Positions 1 through 7,980 of a stretch of 64,000 nt of DNA are shown here, piece after piece. The notes under the pieces are model-generated. The model saw only the letters and a list, made by a program, of their open reading frames with translations, was not told the DNA's origin and made no database searches. Made by a program: the position numbers and the translations under genes. This DNA is from JBBROS01 sp965213845. GTDB lineage: Bacteria > Pseudomonadota > Alphaproteobacteria > Acetobacterales > Acetobacteraceae. Where the stretch lies: the NCBI GenBank assembly GCA_965213845.1, contig CBDCAI010000002.1, forward strand, positions 124,001 to 188,000, read 5' to 3'. The stretch's first letter is position 1; the number at the start of each line of letters is the position of its first letter.

Positions 1-869
1 GTCATGGTGGGCGCCACGATCGGCATGATGCCGGGGAACACCCTGATGTCGTCCGGGGCCCGGCCGTGGCGCACCGCGCGGGCGCGCAGGTCGGCGCAGA
101 AGGCCTGGCCCTCGGATATCGTGGTCTGCGCGGTGAACACGAGGTCTGCGGTGCGCGCCGCCAGCTCCATGCCGATGCCGCTGCTGCCGGCCTGCGCGAC
201 CACGGGGCGGCCCTGCGGCGAGCGGGCCACGTTGAGCGGTCCGCGCACCCGGAAATGCGGGCCCTCGTGGTTCAGGACGTGCAGCTTGTCCTTGTCGAAC
301 CACATACCGGAGGCCTTGTCGCGCAGGAAGGCGTCGTCTTCCCAGCTGTCCCACAGGCCGCGCACCACGTCGTGGAACTCGGCCGCCCGGTCGTAGCGGG
401 CCCCGTGTTCCAGGTGGTGGTCGAAGCCGAAGTTCAGCGCCTCGTCCTCCGCCTGCGACGTCACGAGGTTCCAGCCGACCCGGCCGCCGCTGATGTGGTC
501 GATGGTCAGGAAGCGCCGGGCCAGGTTGAACGGCTCGTTGTAGGTGGTGGTGCAGGTGCTGATCAGTCCGATGCGGGACGTGATGGCGGCCAGGGCGGCG
601 ATGGCGCTGACGGGCTCGATATGCGCCTGGCGGCCGCTGCGGACGTTGAAGTTCTGGCCGCCGTAGAGCGCGTTAGCCCCCACGACGGCGACGCTGTCCT
701 GGAAGAACAGCGCGTCCAGCCTGCCCCGTTCGGCCGTGCGGGCCATGTGGGCGAGCCAGCGGAAGTCGAGGTCGCATTCGGGCACGGCGTCCGGGTGTCG
801 CCATCCCGTCGGGTGGCAGGCCGGCACGCTCATGAAGGCGCCGAACCGCAGCTGCTTGCGGGGGGTCAT
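1..869 (-). CDS. LLM-class FMN-dependent monooxygenase (NtaA/SnaA/DszA-like), C-terminus outside window
   Basis: The 289 visible residues form the N-terminal part of a flavin-dependent TIM-barrel monooxygenase. The start reads MTPRKQLRFGAFM, followed by the family features ERGRLDALFFQDS and SGGRVGWNLVTSQ. Such enzymes use FMNH2 from a partner reductase to oxidise nitrilotriacetate-, sulfonate- or thiophene-like substrates; the substrate here is unknown. The ATG overlaps the stop of the upstream M28-type peptidase gene by four bases (ATGA), so the two are probably translationally coupled. The gene runs off the left edge, so length and C-terminal residues cannot be judged. The neighbouring divergent peptide-type ABC importer suggests that both serve one imported compound, which is inference. 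No flavin reductase is visible. Confidence 0.9.
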   Translation of the reverse strand, partial: MTPRKQLRFGAFMSVPACHPTGWRHPDAVPECDLDFRWLAHMARTAERGRLDALFFQDSVAVVGANALYGGQNFNVRSGRQAHIEPVSAIAALAAITSRIGLISTCTTTYNEPFNLARRFLTIDHISGGRVGWNLVTSQAEDEALNFGFDHHLEHGARYDRAAEFHDVVRGLWDSWEDDAFLRDKASGMWFDKDKLHVLNHEGPHFRVRGPLNVARSPQGRPVVAQAGSSGIGMELAARTADLVFTAQTTISEGQAFCADLRARAVRHGRAPDDIRVFPGIMPIVAPTM

Positions 870-2503
870 GCGTGCAGCGCGTCGAGCGCCTGGTGCAGCG
901 CGTGCAGCATGCGGTTGCGGGCGCGGGTGGCATCGACGGCGGCGAACGGCACCCGGTCGGGCGCGGCCGAGGCCAGGGCGCGGATGGGGTCGAGCACGGG
1001 CCAGGGCGCCTGCGGCAGGGCCGGGTCGTGGGCGAAGCGGTCGCCTTTGGTGTTGTCGACCGGCACCAGCGTGCGCGACAGCCGCATCAGCACGCGGTCG
1101 CTCTGCGGGCCCGCCGCCTTCTCCTGCAGGGTGGCGGCCGCCGACAACAGCGGCTGGAGCGAGAGCCGGCCCTGCAGCGCCTGGTCGAGCCGGTCCAGTT
1201 CCGTGTGCAGCGCTGCAGCGTGGGCGGCGTAGTCGAGCGGCATCGCCGGCTCGGTCAGCAAGCGCCAGAGCGCATGGACGACGATGCGGGTGTCGCGCAC
1301 CAGGTTCGCCTCGTCCACCTTGTCCAGCAGGTCCTGCGGCGTGTGCCACCACCAGCCCAGCCGGAACGGCATGGGCGTGGGGTCCGGCGGCTGGTGGCTG
1401 ACGGCGCCGAACAGGGTGGGGATGCCGATGCCCCAAAACGAGTTGTCGCTGTTGCGCCCGGGGCGCCGGCCCTCGTGGAGGTCGCCGGTCTCGGCGGCGA
1501 TGGCGTCGGTGGCCAGACCGTTCAGCTCGGCCGCGGCGGCGGCTTCCGTCAGGACGGTGGCGCCCAGGCCGCCGGTGCTGTCCACGTTGACGTGCACGGC
1601 GCAGCGCCGCTCCAGCTCGGCCCAGTGATTGTCGACATACCAGGCGGAGCTGGAATACCGCCCGTGGGAATGCCCGGACCAGAAGCACAGGCGCAGGCCG
1701 CGGCGCCAGGCGCTGCGATGCGCGGCCAGCACGCGGGCGCCCTCGATCATGGTGGCGTTGGCGCTGCCGTTGTCCATGACGCCGAAGTACCAGGTGTCGT
1801 GATGGCCCGAGAACAGGATGAACGGCGCGTCCGGGGTTGCGTCATCCAGGCCGGGCGCATCCATCTCTGCGACCAGGATCGGGGTCGGCCGCCACCCCGT
1901 CTCGACCGCGGCCTCCAGCACCACCTCGGGCGTGCCGCCGTGCTGCAGCCGGTCGCGCAGCGCCGTGCCGTCGGCGTGGGAGATGGTGCAGGTGACGGTG
2001 CGCGGCAGGCGGTCCAGCGTGTCCAGCCCCGGGCTGCCCCAGACCGGCGAGATGCACATCTCGTGCAGGTGCTCGTGCGGGCTGATGTGCAGCTGCCCGG
2101 CCGCGCCCGACTGCGCCGCCCGGGCCGCGACGGGGGGGCCTGCGATCCCTTCCACCAGCAGGATGGCGCCTGCGAGGTCCCGCCCCGCGAAGTCCGCCTC
2201 ACGCCCCTCGCCGACATACACGAGCGGTGCCGCGGCGCGCCCGGGGCGGGAGAACGAATGGGTGATGGCCGTCAGCGACACGCCGTCGACCGTGACCCGG
2301 GCGGTGCCGGGCAGGCTGATGTAGGCGTCGTGCGACAGCAGCGACGTGCGGTAGCCGAAGCCGTCGAGCGCCGTCTGGATCGTGCGCATGCTGGCCAGCT
2401 CGTCGGCGCTGCCGGACAGCTTCTGCCAGCGGGCGAAGCCGGCGCAGCTGGCCATGAGCGCGGCGCCGCTGACGGCATGAACGGGGTCGGGTCGGTCGAG
2501 CAT
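866..2503 (-). CDS. M28-family peptidase-like protein with PA domain and altered active site
   Basis: A 545-residue protein with an M28 metallopeptidase fold and a protease-associated domain near residues 110-150 (DFAGRDLAGAILLVEG). Expected zinc ligands are present at H234/D236 (GHHDTW), D244 (MDNGS), D308 (VNVDS) and H387 (WWWHTPQD). The usual Gly-Glu-Glu that supplies the catalytic base and a zinc ligand reads G-H278-S279-H280-G instead. Chemistry may therefore be altered or lost. The ATG at 2503 was chosen because GGAG lies five bases upstream; in-frame ATGs at 2518 and 2593 lack this. No signal peptide is seen, so it is probably cytoplasmic. It lies 61 bases after the putative antitoxin gene and overlaps the monooxygenase start by four bases. 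Confidence 0.85.
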   Translation of the reverse strand: MLDRPDPVHAVSGAALMASCAGFARWQKLSGSADELASMRTIQTALDGFGYRTSLLSHDAYISLPGTARVTVDGVSLTAITHSFSRPGRAAAPLVYVGEGREADFAGRDLAGAILLVEGIAGPPVAARAAQSGAAGQLHISPHEHLHEMCISPVWGSPGLDTLDRLPRTVTCTISHADGTALRDRLQHGGTPEVVLEAAVETGWRPTPILVAEMDAPGLDDATPDAPFILFSGHHDTWYFGVMDNGSANATMIEGARVLAAHRSAWRRGLRLCFWSGHSHGRYSSSAWYVDNHWAELERRCAVHVNVDSTGGLGATVLTEAAAAAELNGLATDAIAAETGDLHEGRRPGRNSDNSFWGIGIPTLFGAVSHQPPDPTPMPFRLGWWWHTPQDLLDKVDEANLVRDTRIVVHALWRLLTEPAMPLDYAAHAAALHTELDRLDQALQGRLSLQPLLSAAATLQEKAAGPQSDRVLMRLSRTLVPVDNTKGDRFAHDPALPQAPWPVLDPIRALASAAPDRVPFAAVDATRARNRMLHALHQALDALHA

Positions 2504-2564
2504 GGTGGCTCCAGTCATCGGGGTTGCGGGATGCACGGCGCGTGCCGAGGGGCGGCGGATGTGC

Positions 2565-2771
2565 TCAGTCCCAGCCGAGCACCCGGCGGGCATGGGCCAG
2601 CTCGGCCGCCTGCTGCGCCGGCGGGGGAAGGGGGGGCGGCAGGCCGGCCTGCCGCAGCATGACGATAACGTCGGCGACCACCGTGTCGCCGCCCAGCAGC
2701 GCGGCCGCCCGCGTGGCGGAGATCTCGCCGGCGGCGTAGCGGAGGATGACGGGGTGCACGGGGTCGGTCAT
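2565..2771 (-). CDS. small protein paired with a PIN-domain protein, putative antitoxin
   Basis: A 68-residue protein. Residues 10-45 (RYAAGEISATRAAALLG, then VADVIVMLRQAGLP) look like a short helix-turn-helix of the kind found in antitoxins encoded beside PIN-domain proteins. A proline-rich linker and a short helix (AELAHARRVLGWD) follow and may be the partner-binding tail. The ATG overlaps the stop of the upstream PIN gene by four bases (ATGA), which strongly suggests a functional pair. Most type II systems place the antitoxin first, whereas here it comes second. I cannot assign a named family from the sequence alone. A regulatory or PIN-partner role is inferred from position and size. Confidence 0.6.
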   Translation of the reverse strand: MTDPVHPVILRYAAGEISATRAAALLGGDTVVADVIVMLRQAGLPPPLPPPAQQAAELAHARRVLGWD

Positions 2772-3346
2772 GGGGCGTCGCCTTGGATAACGGTCAGCAC
2801 GGAGGCCGGGTTCGCGGTCGGCGCGGCAGCCGAGATGCGCGCCCAGACGGCGGCGGCATCGGCGATCAGGCCCTGCTCCTGCGCCATCTCCAGCAGGTTG
2901 CGCGTGGTGGCGACGGCGACCGTCGCCGCCACGCCCTCGCGGGCCAGCATGTTGGGGACCCGACCGTTCTCGTACACGACCAGGGCCGGGCCGCCCAGGC
3001 GCAGCAGGTTGTCGGCCAGCCAGTCGGCGATGGCGATCTCCCCGGTGTTGCGCGGCGCCTTCAGGCCGGACGCCAATGCGAGCCGATACAACGCGCCGAG
3101 CTCCGTCTCGACCAGGGTGACGGGGGCGTTGCTTCCCGCCTGCTGCCCATCCTCGATCCAGGCGGCGACCTGTCTGGCGTAGGGTTTGTCCAACGAGGCC
3201 GTGGCCTCCAGCACCACCACGTCGACCACGACGACCGGCCCCATGTCCGTCAACACGTGCAGGGCGTCGCCCGCCGCGAGGTGGATCAGCGGTGCCGTGT
3301 CGGGCACGATCACCGTGGGTCGCGGCAGGGGAGATTGCGCCATCAT
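2768..3346 (-). CDS. PIN-domain protein, putative ribonuclease toxin
   Basis: A 192-residue protein (MAQSPLPRPTVIVPDTAPLI...). The N-terminal strand VIVPDTAPLIHL carries the first conserved aspartate of PIN nucleases. A glutamate follows in VVLEATASL, an acidic helix in GEIAIADWLADNL, and the strand LVVYENGRVPN where the last acidic cluster of PIN-like families lies. PIN domains cleave RNA with metal ions held by these acids. Two adjacent ATGs (3346 and 3343) are possible starts; upstream in-frame starts would invade the divergent importer gene. It overlaps the small downstream gene by four bases. The C-terminal 60 residues are helical and not recognised. It could be a toxin or a housekeeping PIN protein. 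Confidence 0.7.
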   Translation of the reverse strand: MMAQSPLPRPTVIVPDTAPLIHLAAGDALHVLTDMGPVVVVDVVVLEATASLDKPYARQVAAWIEDGQQAGSNAPVTLVETELGALYRLALASGLKAPRNTGEIAIADWLADNLLRLGGPALVVYENGRVPNMLAREGVAATVAVATTRNLLEMAQEQGLIADAAAVWARISAAAPTANPASVLTVIQGDAP

Positions 3347-3434
3347 GGCATCACAGCACACCATGGGAATTGCCGCGACAGCGGCGCGCCGCGGCATGGC
3401 ACGTGCATTGCCCCGCCGGAGCGATGACCGAGGG

Positions 3435-5129
3435 ATGGGGGCGACGATGGGACAGGCGACGCGGACGACGATGACCCGGCGGGGCCTGCTGGCCGCGTCC
3501 ACCGCTCTGCTGGCGGGCGGGGTGCCGCGCGGGCAGGCTGCCGAGCCCGGCGACAAGATCCGGCCGATCGTGCTGCTGTCCAAGCCGCAGGCCAACGACC
3601 CCTCGTTGTTCCAGGCGGCGCAGCTGGCGGTCCAGCAGTGGAAGCGCCTGGGCCTCAACATCTCCGTCCAGGTGATGAGCAACGCCCAGCAGAACGCCGT
3701 CGTGTGGAACGAGCGGCAGAAGTGGGACGCGACCACCTGGGAGATGGTGGGCCGGCCCGAGCGGTCGGACCCGGACGAGCTGGTGTTCAGCCTGTTCAAC
3801 TCGGCCCTGGCCGACAACGGCTACGACTTCGTCGGCTACATCAACCCGGAATACGACCGCCTGGCCCAGGCGCAGCGGCAGGAGCTGGACCGCACGAAGC
3901 GGCAGGCCCTGGTGAAGGAGGCGCAGGACCTCATCACCCGCGACCAGCCCTACGTGTATCTCGTGCACCCCAGGCGCTCGGCCGCGTTCAACATGAAGGT
4001 GTGGGACCCGGAGACGATCAAGGTCGAGGCCGGGATCGGCATCCGCAACTTCTGGACGTTCCTGGGCGCCACCCCGCTCGGCCCGCAGAAGGACATGGTG
4101 CTGAACTGCCATGTCGAGATCGACTACATCAACCCGGCCCGGATGGACGTCGTCGGCAGCTGGGTCACCGACCTCGTCTGGGACAAGCTGACCCGCGTCG
4201 GGCTCGACGGCGAGCCGATCCCGTGGGCGGCGGAGAGCTACCAATGGACCGGCGACACGACGATGGAGGTCGTGGTCCGCGACGGCATGCGGTTCCACGA
4301 CGACACGCCGGTGACGATGGAGGACGTGCTGTTCTCCTTCGACATGACGACGCACAAGGACAAGACGCCGCAGTTCTTCCCGTTCGTGAGCAACATCGCC
4401 AAGGTGGAGCAGACGGGCCCGCGCACGATCCTGTTCACGCTGAAGGCGCCGCAGGCCTCGTTCCCCACCACGACGATGTCCAAGATCAACCTGGTGCCCA
4501 AGCACGTCTGGCAGCCGCTGCTGGACGGCATGCAGGGCAAGCCGGACATGCTGGAGAACTATAACGAGGCGCTGCACGTCGGCTCCGGCCCGTTCAAGTT
4601 CGTGCACTGGCGGCAGAGCGAGGAGGTGATGCTGGAGCGCTTCGGCGCCCATTGGTCGCCGCCCAAGATGGCGCGCTGGATCATGCGGATCGTGCCCAAC
4701 CAGGAAGCGACGCTGGGCATGCTGCGCACCGGGGAGCTCAACCTCCTCGCGCTGTTCACCGGGGACCCGCGGGTCCTGGCGGAGCTGCCGAAGACCTCTC
4801 CGGACATCAAGGTGGTGACCGAGACCGATCTCGGCTTCCAGTTCCTGGCCTTCAACAACCGCCGGCCGCCTTTCGACGACCCGGCGTTCCGTCGCGCGCT
4901 GTCGACCGCGGTCAGCCGACCGCTGCTGGTGCAGGCCGCGTACAACGGGTTCGCCGAGGCCGCGGGCTCGGCCGTTTCGACGGCGCTGCCGTTCTGGCAC
5001 TCCAAGGAGAGCGTGCTGATGGGCGGCGACCTGCCGAAGGCCAAGAAGATGCTGGAGGATGCCGGCTACACGCTCGATGGCGGCACGCTGCGCTATCCGC
5101 CCGGCAAGAAGGAAACGCTGGCCGGCTGA
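3435..5129 (+). CDS. ABC transporter family 5 substrate-binding protein, apparently circularly permuted
   Basis: A 564-residue exported binding protein for a dipeptide/oligopeptide-type importer. A twin-arginine signal is visible (R15-R16, TRRGLLAAST), with cleavage probably near residue 36. The domain order is unusual. Residues about 41-210 (SLFQAAQLAVQQWKRLGLNI, then YINPEYDRLAQAQ, then KEAQDLITRDQPYVYL) match what is normally the C-terminal lobe. Residues about 217-564 (INPARMDVVGSWVTDLVWD, VVRDGMRFHDDTPVTMEDVL) match the normal N-terminal lobe, and the protein ends at PKAKKMLEDAGYTLDGG, where the C-lobe would normally begin. Alternative starts are ATG 3447 (GGGGG six bases upstream) and 3471. 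It opens a five-gene importer operon, with the first permease starting 22 bases downstream. Confidence 0.88.
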   Translation: MGATMGQATRTTMTRRGLLAASTALLAGGVPRGQAAEPGDKIRPIVLLSKPQANDPSLFQAAQLAVQQWKRLGLNISVQVMSNAQQNAVVWNERQKWDATTWEMVGRPERSDPDELVFSLFNSALADNGYDFVGYINPEYDRLAQAQRQELDRTKRQALVKEAQDLITRDQPYVYLVHPRRSAAFNMKVWDPETIKVEAGIGIRNFWTFLGATPLGPQKDMVLNCHVEIDYINPARMDVVGSWVTDLVWDKLTRVGLDGEPIPWAAESYQWTGDTTMEVVVRDGMRFHDDTPVTMEDVLFSFDMTTHKDKTPQFFPFVSNIAKVEQTGPRTILFTLKAPQASFPTTTMSKINLVPKHVWQPLLDGMQGKPDMLENYNEALHVGSGPFKFVHWRQSEEVMLERFGAHWSPPKMARWIMRIVPNQEATLGMLRTGELNLLALFTGDPRVLAELPKTSPDIKVVTETDLGFQFLAFNNRRPPFDDPAFRRALSTAVSRPLLVQAAYNGFAEAAGSAVSTALPFWHSKESVLMGGDLPKAKKMLEDAGYTLDGGTLRYPPGKKETLAG

Positions 5130-5151
5130 TGCGGCGGCGGGCGGGGCGCTG

Positions 5152-6123
5152 ATGTTCTACGCGAAACGCCTGGTCCACATGCTGTTCGTGCTGTGGGCCA
5201 TCGCGTCGGTGCTGTTCCTCATGTTTCGCCTGCTGCCCGGCGACCCCACGCTCGCCTACATCGACCCGAGCTTCACCGAGGACCAGCGCCAGCTGATCCT
5301 GCGGCAGTTCGGCCTCGATAAGTCGCTGTGGCAGCAATACGTCATCTTTCTCGGCAACCTGCTGCAGGGCGAGTTCGGCCTGTCGTTCCGGCAGCGCCTG
5401 CCGGTCATGGGGCTGGTCATGGGCACCCTGCCCAACACGCTGCTGCTGACCATGACGGCGCTGATCGTCGCCTACGTGTTCGGGGGCCTGTTCGGCGCCG
5501 TCCTGGCCTGGACCCGCGGCAGCCGCTTCGAGATCGCCGCCATCCCGCTGGTGCTCGCGACCCGGGCCGCGCCCGAGTTCTGGGTCGGCATGGTGCTGCT
5601 GGCGGTGTTCGCCTTCGGGCTCGGCTGGTTCCCCTCGGGCGGGGCCAGCTCGCCCGGCGCGCTTTTCGCCTCGCAATGGGACCGCGTGTTCTCGGCCGAC
5701 TTCGCGCGCCACCTCGTGCTTCCGGCGGCGACGCTGGCGATCTACCTGCAGGGCCTGCCCGTCCTGCTGATGCGCGCGAACATGCTGGAGGTGATGAACG
5801 AGGAGTTCGTGACCATGGCCCGCATGAAGGGCCTGCCGGAGCGCAGCATCATGCTGCGCCACGCGGCCCGCAACGCGCTGCTGCCGCTGGTGACCGCGTT
5901 CGCGCTGGGCTTCGGCGCCTCGGTCGGCGGCAACGTCGTCATCGAGACGGTGTTCAGCTGGCCGGGCCTGGGCCGCATGCTGGTCGATGCCGTGGGCAGC
6001 AGCGACTACCCGCTGGCGCAGGGCGCCTTCCTGCTGATCGCGCTGGTGCTGGTGCTGATGAACTTCGTCGCCGACCTGCTGTACGGCCTGCTCGACCCCC
6101 GGGTGGCGCATGCCCGGCGGTGA
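5152..6123 (+). CDS. ABC transporter permease, DppB/OppB type
   Basis: A 323-residue inner-membrane permease of the peptide/nickel importer family. The N-terminus shows the family pattern of one helix (LFVLWAIASVLFLMF) followed by RLLPGDP, a periplasmic loop, and then five further hydrophobic segments. The cytoplasmic coupling loop appears as EEFVTMARMKGLPERSI, followed by RNALLPL, the EAA-type loop that contacts the ATPases. The C-terminus SDYPLAQGAFLLIALVLV is typical. The ATG at 5152 gives the normal length; an in-frame ATG at 5059 lies inside the binding-protein gene. The 3' end overlaps the next permease gene by 14 bases. It forms a heterodimeric channel with that permease. Confidence 0.93.
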   Translation: MFYAKRLVHMLFVLWAIASVLFLMFRLLPGDPTLAYIDPSFTEDQRQLILRQFGLDKSLWQQYVIFLGNLLQGEFGLSFRQRLPVMGLVMGTLPNTLLLTMTALIVAYVFGGLFGAVLAWTRGSRFEIAAIPLVLATRAAPEFWVGMVLLAVFAFGLGWFPSGGASSPGALFASQWDRVFSADFARHLVLPAATLAIYLQGLPVLLMRANMLEVMNEEFVTMARMKGLPERSIMLRHAARNALLPLVTAFALGFGASVGGNVVIETVFSWPGLGRMLVDAVGSSDYPLAQGAFLLIALVLVLMNFVADLLYGLLDPRVAHARR

Positions 6124-6967
6124 CGCGCTGCGCCGCATCGTCCGCGACCCGTTCACGATGGCGGGCCTGACGATCTACCTGGTGTTCGCCTTGGCCGGGC
6201 TGTGCGCCGGGTGGCTGGCGCAGTACGACCCGACCGAGATCCTGATGACGGATGACGGGCAGCTCGCCTCGGGGCTTCGGCCCGGGGTGGCGCACTGGCT
6301 CGGCACCACCAGCATGGGGCGGGACATCTTCTCGCAGCTGATCATGGGCGTGCGGCCATCGCTGTTCGTGGGCGTGACCGCGGCGGTGGCGGTGGCCTCC
6401 ATCGGCACGGCGGTCGGACTGCTGGCGGGCTATTTCGGCGGCGTGGTGGACCAGGTGCTGATGCGGGTGTCGGACATGCTGCTGGGCCTGCCGTTCCTGC
6501 CGTTCGTCATCGTTCTGGCCGCGCTGCTGGGCCCCAGCCTGCACAACATCATCTTCGCCGTCGTGCTGCTGCTGTGGCCCAATGCGGCGCGGGTGATCCG
6601 GGCGCAGGTGCTGACGCTGATGCAGCGGGGCTTCATCGAGGCGGCGCGGGTGACCGGCGCCGGGCACGCGCGGATCATCCTGGTGCACGTGGCGCCCAAC
6701 GTGCTGCCGCTGTCGTTCCTGTACGGCTCCATCGCCGTCGGGATCTCCATCCTGACGCAGGCGAGCGCCGCCTTCCTGGGCTTCGGCGACTCCGACGTGA
6801 TCTCGTGGGGCTACATGCTGCAGGACGCCTATGCCTCGCAGGCGCTCAGCAGCGGGCAGTGGTTCTGGTTCGTGCCGCCGGGCCTGTGCATCGTGGCGCT
6901 CGTGCTGGCCGGGTTCTTCCTCAGCCGGGGCTACGAGAACCTGCTGTTCCCGAAGCTCGAGGCGTGA
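6110..6967 (+). CDS. ABC transporter permease, DppC/OppC type
   Basis: A 285-residue second permease of the importer. The N-terminal cytoplasmic stretch RRIVRDPFTMAGL precedes the first helix. The family marker WLGTTSMGRDIFSQLIMGVRPSL follows the first periplasmic segment, and the coupling loop reads QRGFIEAARVTGAGHARII. The end (PPGLCIVALVLAGFFLSRGYENLLFPKLEA) is characteristic of OppC-like permeases. It starts within the last 14 bases of the upstream permease, and its stop shares a base with the ATG of the first ATPase, indicating one transcript. The imported substrate cannot be deduced from the permeases. Confidence 0.93.
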   Translation: MPGGDALRRIVRDPFTMAGLTIYLVFALAGLCAGWLAQYDPTEILMTDDGQLASGLRPGVAHWLGTTSMGRDIFSQLIMGVRPSLFVGVTAAVAVASIGTAVGLLAGYFGGVVDQVLMRVSDMLLGLPFLPFVIVLAALLGPSLHNIIFAVVLLLWPNAARVIRAQVLTLMQRGFIEAARVTGAGHARIILVHVAPNVLPLSFLYGSIAVGISILTQASAAFLGFGDSDVISWGYMLQDAYASQALSSGQWFWFVPPGLCIVALVLAGFFLSRGYENLLFPKLEA

Positions 6968-7980
6968 TGCTGCTCGAGGTCGCGGACCTGGCCGTCACCT
7001 ACCGCACCGCCCGTGGCCTGGCGCATGCGGTGGACGGCGTGGACCTGGTGCTGCCGCACGGCGCCATGCTGGGCCTGGTGGGCGAGAGCGGCTGCGGCAA
7101 GACGACGCTGGCCCGCGCGTTGATGGGCGTGCTGCCCGGCAACGCCCGGGTCGCGCGCGGCCGCATCGGGCTCGACGGCGTGGATATCCTGGGCCTGTCG
7201 CCCCGGGCGCGGCGCGCGCTGCTGTGGCGGCAAATGAGCTTCGTGCCGCAGAGCGCGATGAACTCGCTCGACCCCGTGTACCGCCTCCGGGCGCAGATGC
7301 GGGAGGTGCTGTGCCGGCGCGGCGGGCTGGGGCGCGCCGCCGCCGATGCGCGCGCGGAGGAGCTGTTCCGCGCCGTGGGGCTCAACCCGGCGCGGCTGGC
7401 CGACTTCCCGCACCAGTTCAGCGGCGGCATGCGGCAGCGCGCCGCCATCGCGCTGGCGCTGGCGTTGAAACCGAAGCTGGTGATCGCTGACGAGCCGGTC
7501 ACGGCGCTCGATGTGATCGTGCAGCGGCAGGTACTGGACATGCTGCGGGCGCTGGGCACCGCGATGCAGGTCGCGACCATCTTCGTCACGCACGACATCT
7601 CCGTCGTGGCATACCTGTGCAGCCTGACGGCCGTCATGTACGCCGGGCGCGTGGTGGAGTACGGCCCGACGGCGGAGGTGCTGGCGCGGCCCGCGCACCC
7701 CTACACCATGGGACTGATGAACGCCTTTCCGGACCTTGCCGGCCCCGCCGCGACCTTGGCGCCCATCGAGGGCAGCCCGCCCGACCTGCACGACCCGCCC
7801 ATGGGGTGCCGCTTCGCGCCGCGCTGTCCCTTCGTGCTGGACGCCTGCCGTGCCGCCTACCCGCCGCGCCTGGATGTGGCGGCCGGGCACGACGCCGCCT
7901 GCCACCGCGCCGCGGAAGCCCCGGCGTTGCGCGACCTGGCCCGGCGCCCCGAGACCTGGGTGCGGGACGAGGCCGCGTGA
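6967..7980 (+). CDS. ABC transporter ATP-binding protein, DppD/OppD type
   Basis: A 337-residue nucleotide-binding subunit. Walker A is GESGCGKTT (about residues 39-47), the Q-loop is in SFVPQSAMNSLDP, the signature is FSGGMRQRAAIALAL, and Walker B is KLVIADEPVTALD followed by the switch histidine in TIFVTHD. The C-terminal oligopeptide-transporter domain carries a cysteine pattern (MGCRFAPRCPF...C...C). That pattern is associated in DppD-type proteins with an iron-sulfur cluster. The start ATG overlaps the previous stop by one base. It pairs with the following ATPase, whose GTG start overlaps this gene by four bases. Confidence 0.93.
   Translation: MLLEVADLAVTYRTARGLAHAVDGVDLVLPHGAMLGLVGESGCGKTTLARALMGVLPGNARVARGRIGLDGVDILGLSPRARRALLWRQMSFVPQSAMNSLDPVYRLRAQMREVLCRRGGLGRAAADARAEELFRAVGLNPARLADFPHQFSGGMRQRAAIALALALKPKLVIADEPVTALDVIVQRQVLDMLRALGTAMQVATIFVTHDISVVAYLCSLTAVMYAGRVVEYGPTAEVLARPAHPYTMGLMNAFPDLAGPAATLAPIEGSPPDLHDPPMGCRFAPRCPFVLDACRAAYPPRLDVAAGHDAACHRAAEAPALRDLARRPETWVRDEAA

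Noticed and set aside
3347..3817. N-terminal extension of the PIN protein
   Set aside because: It would run antisense into the importer binding-protein gene and adds Arg/Ser-rich sequence without domain features.
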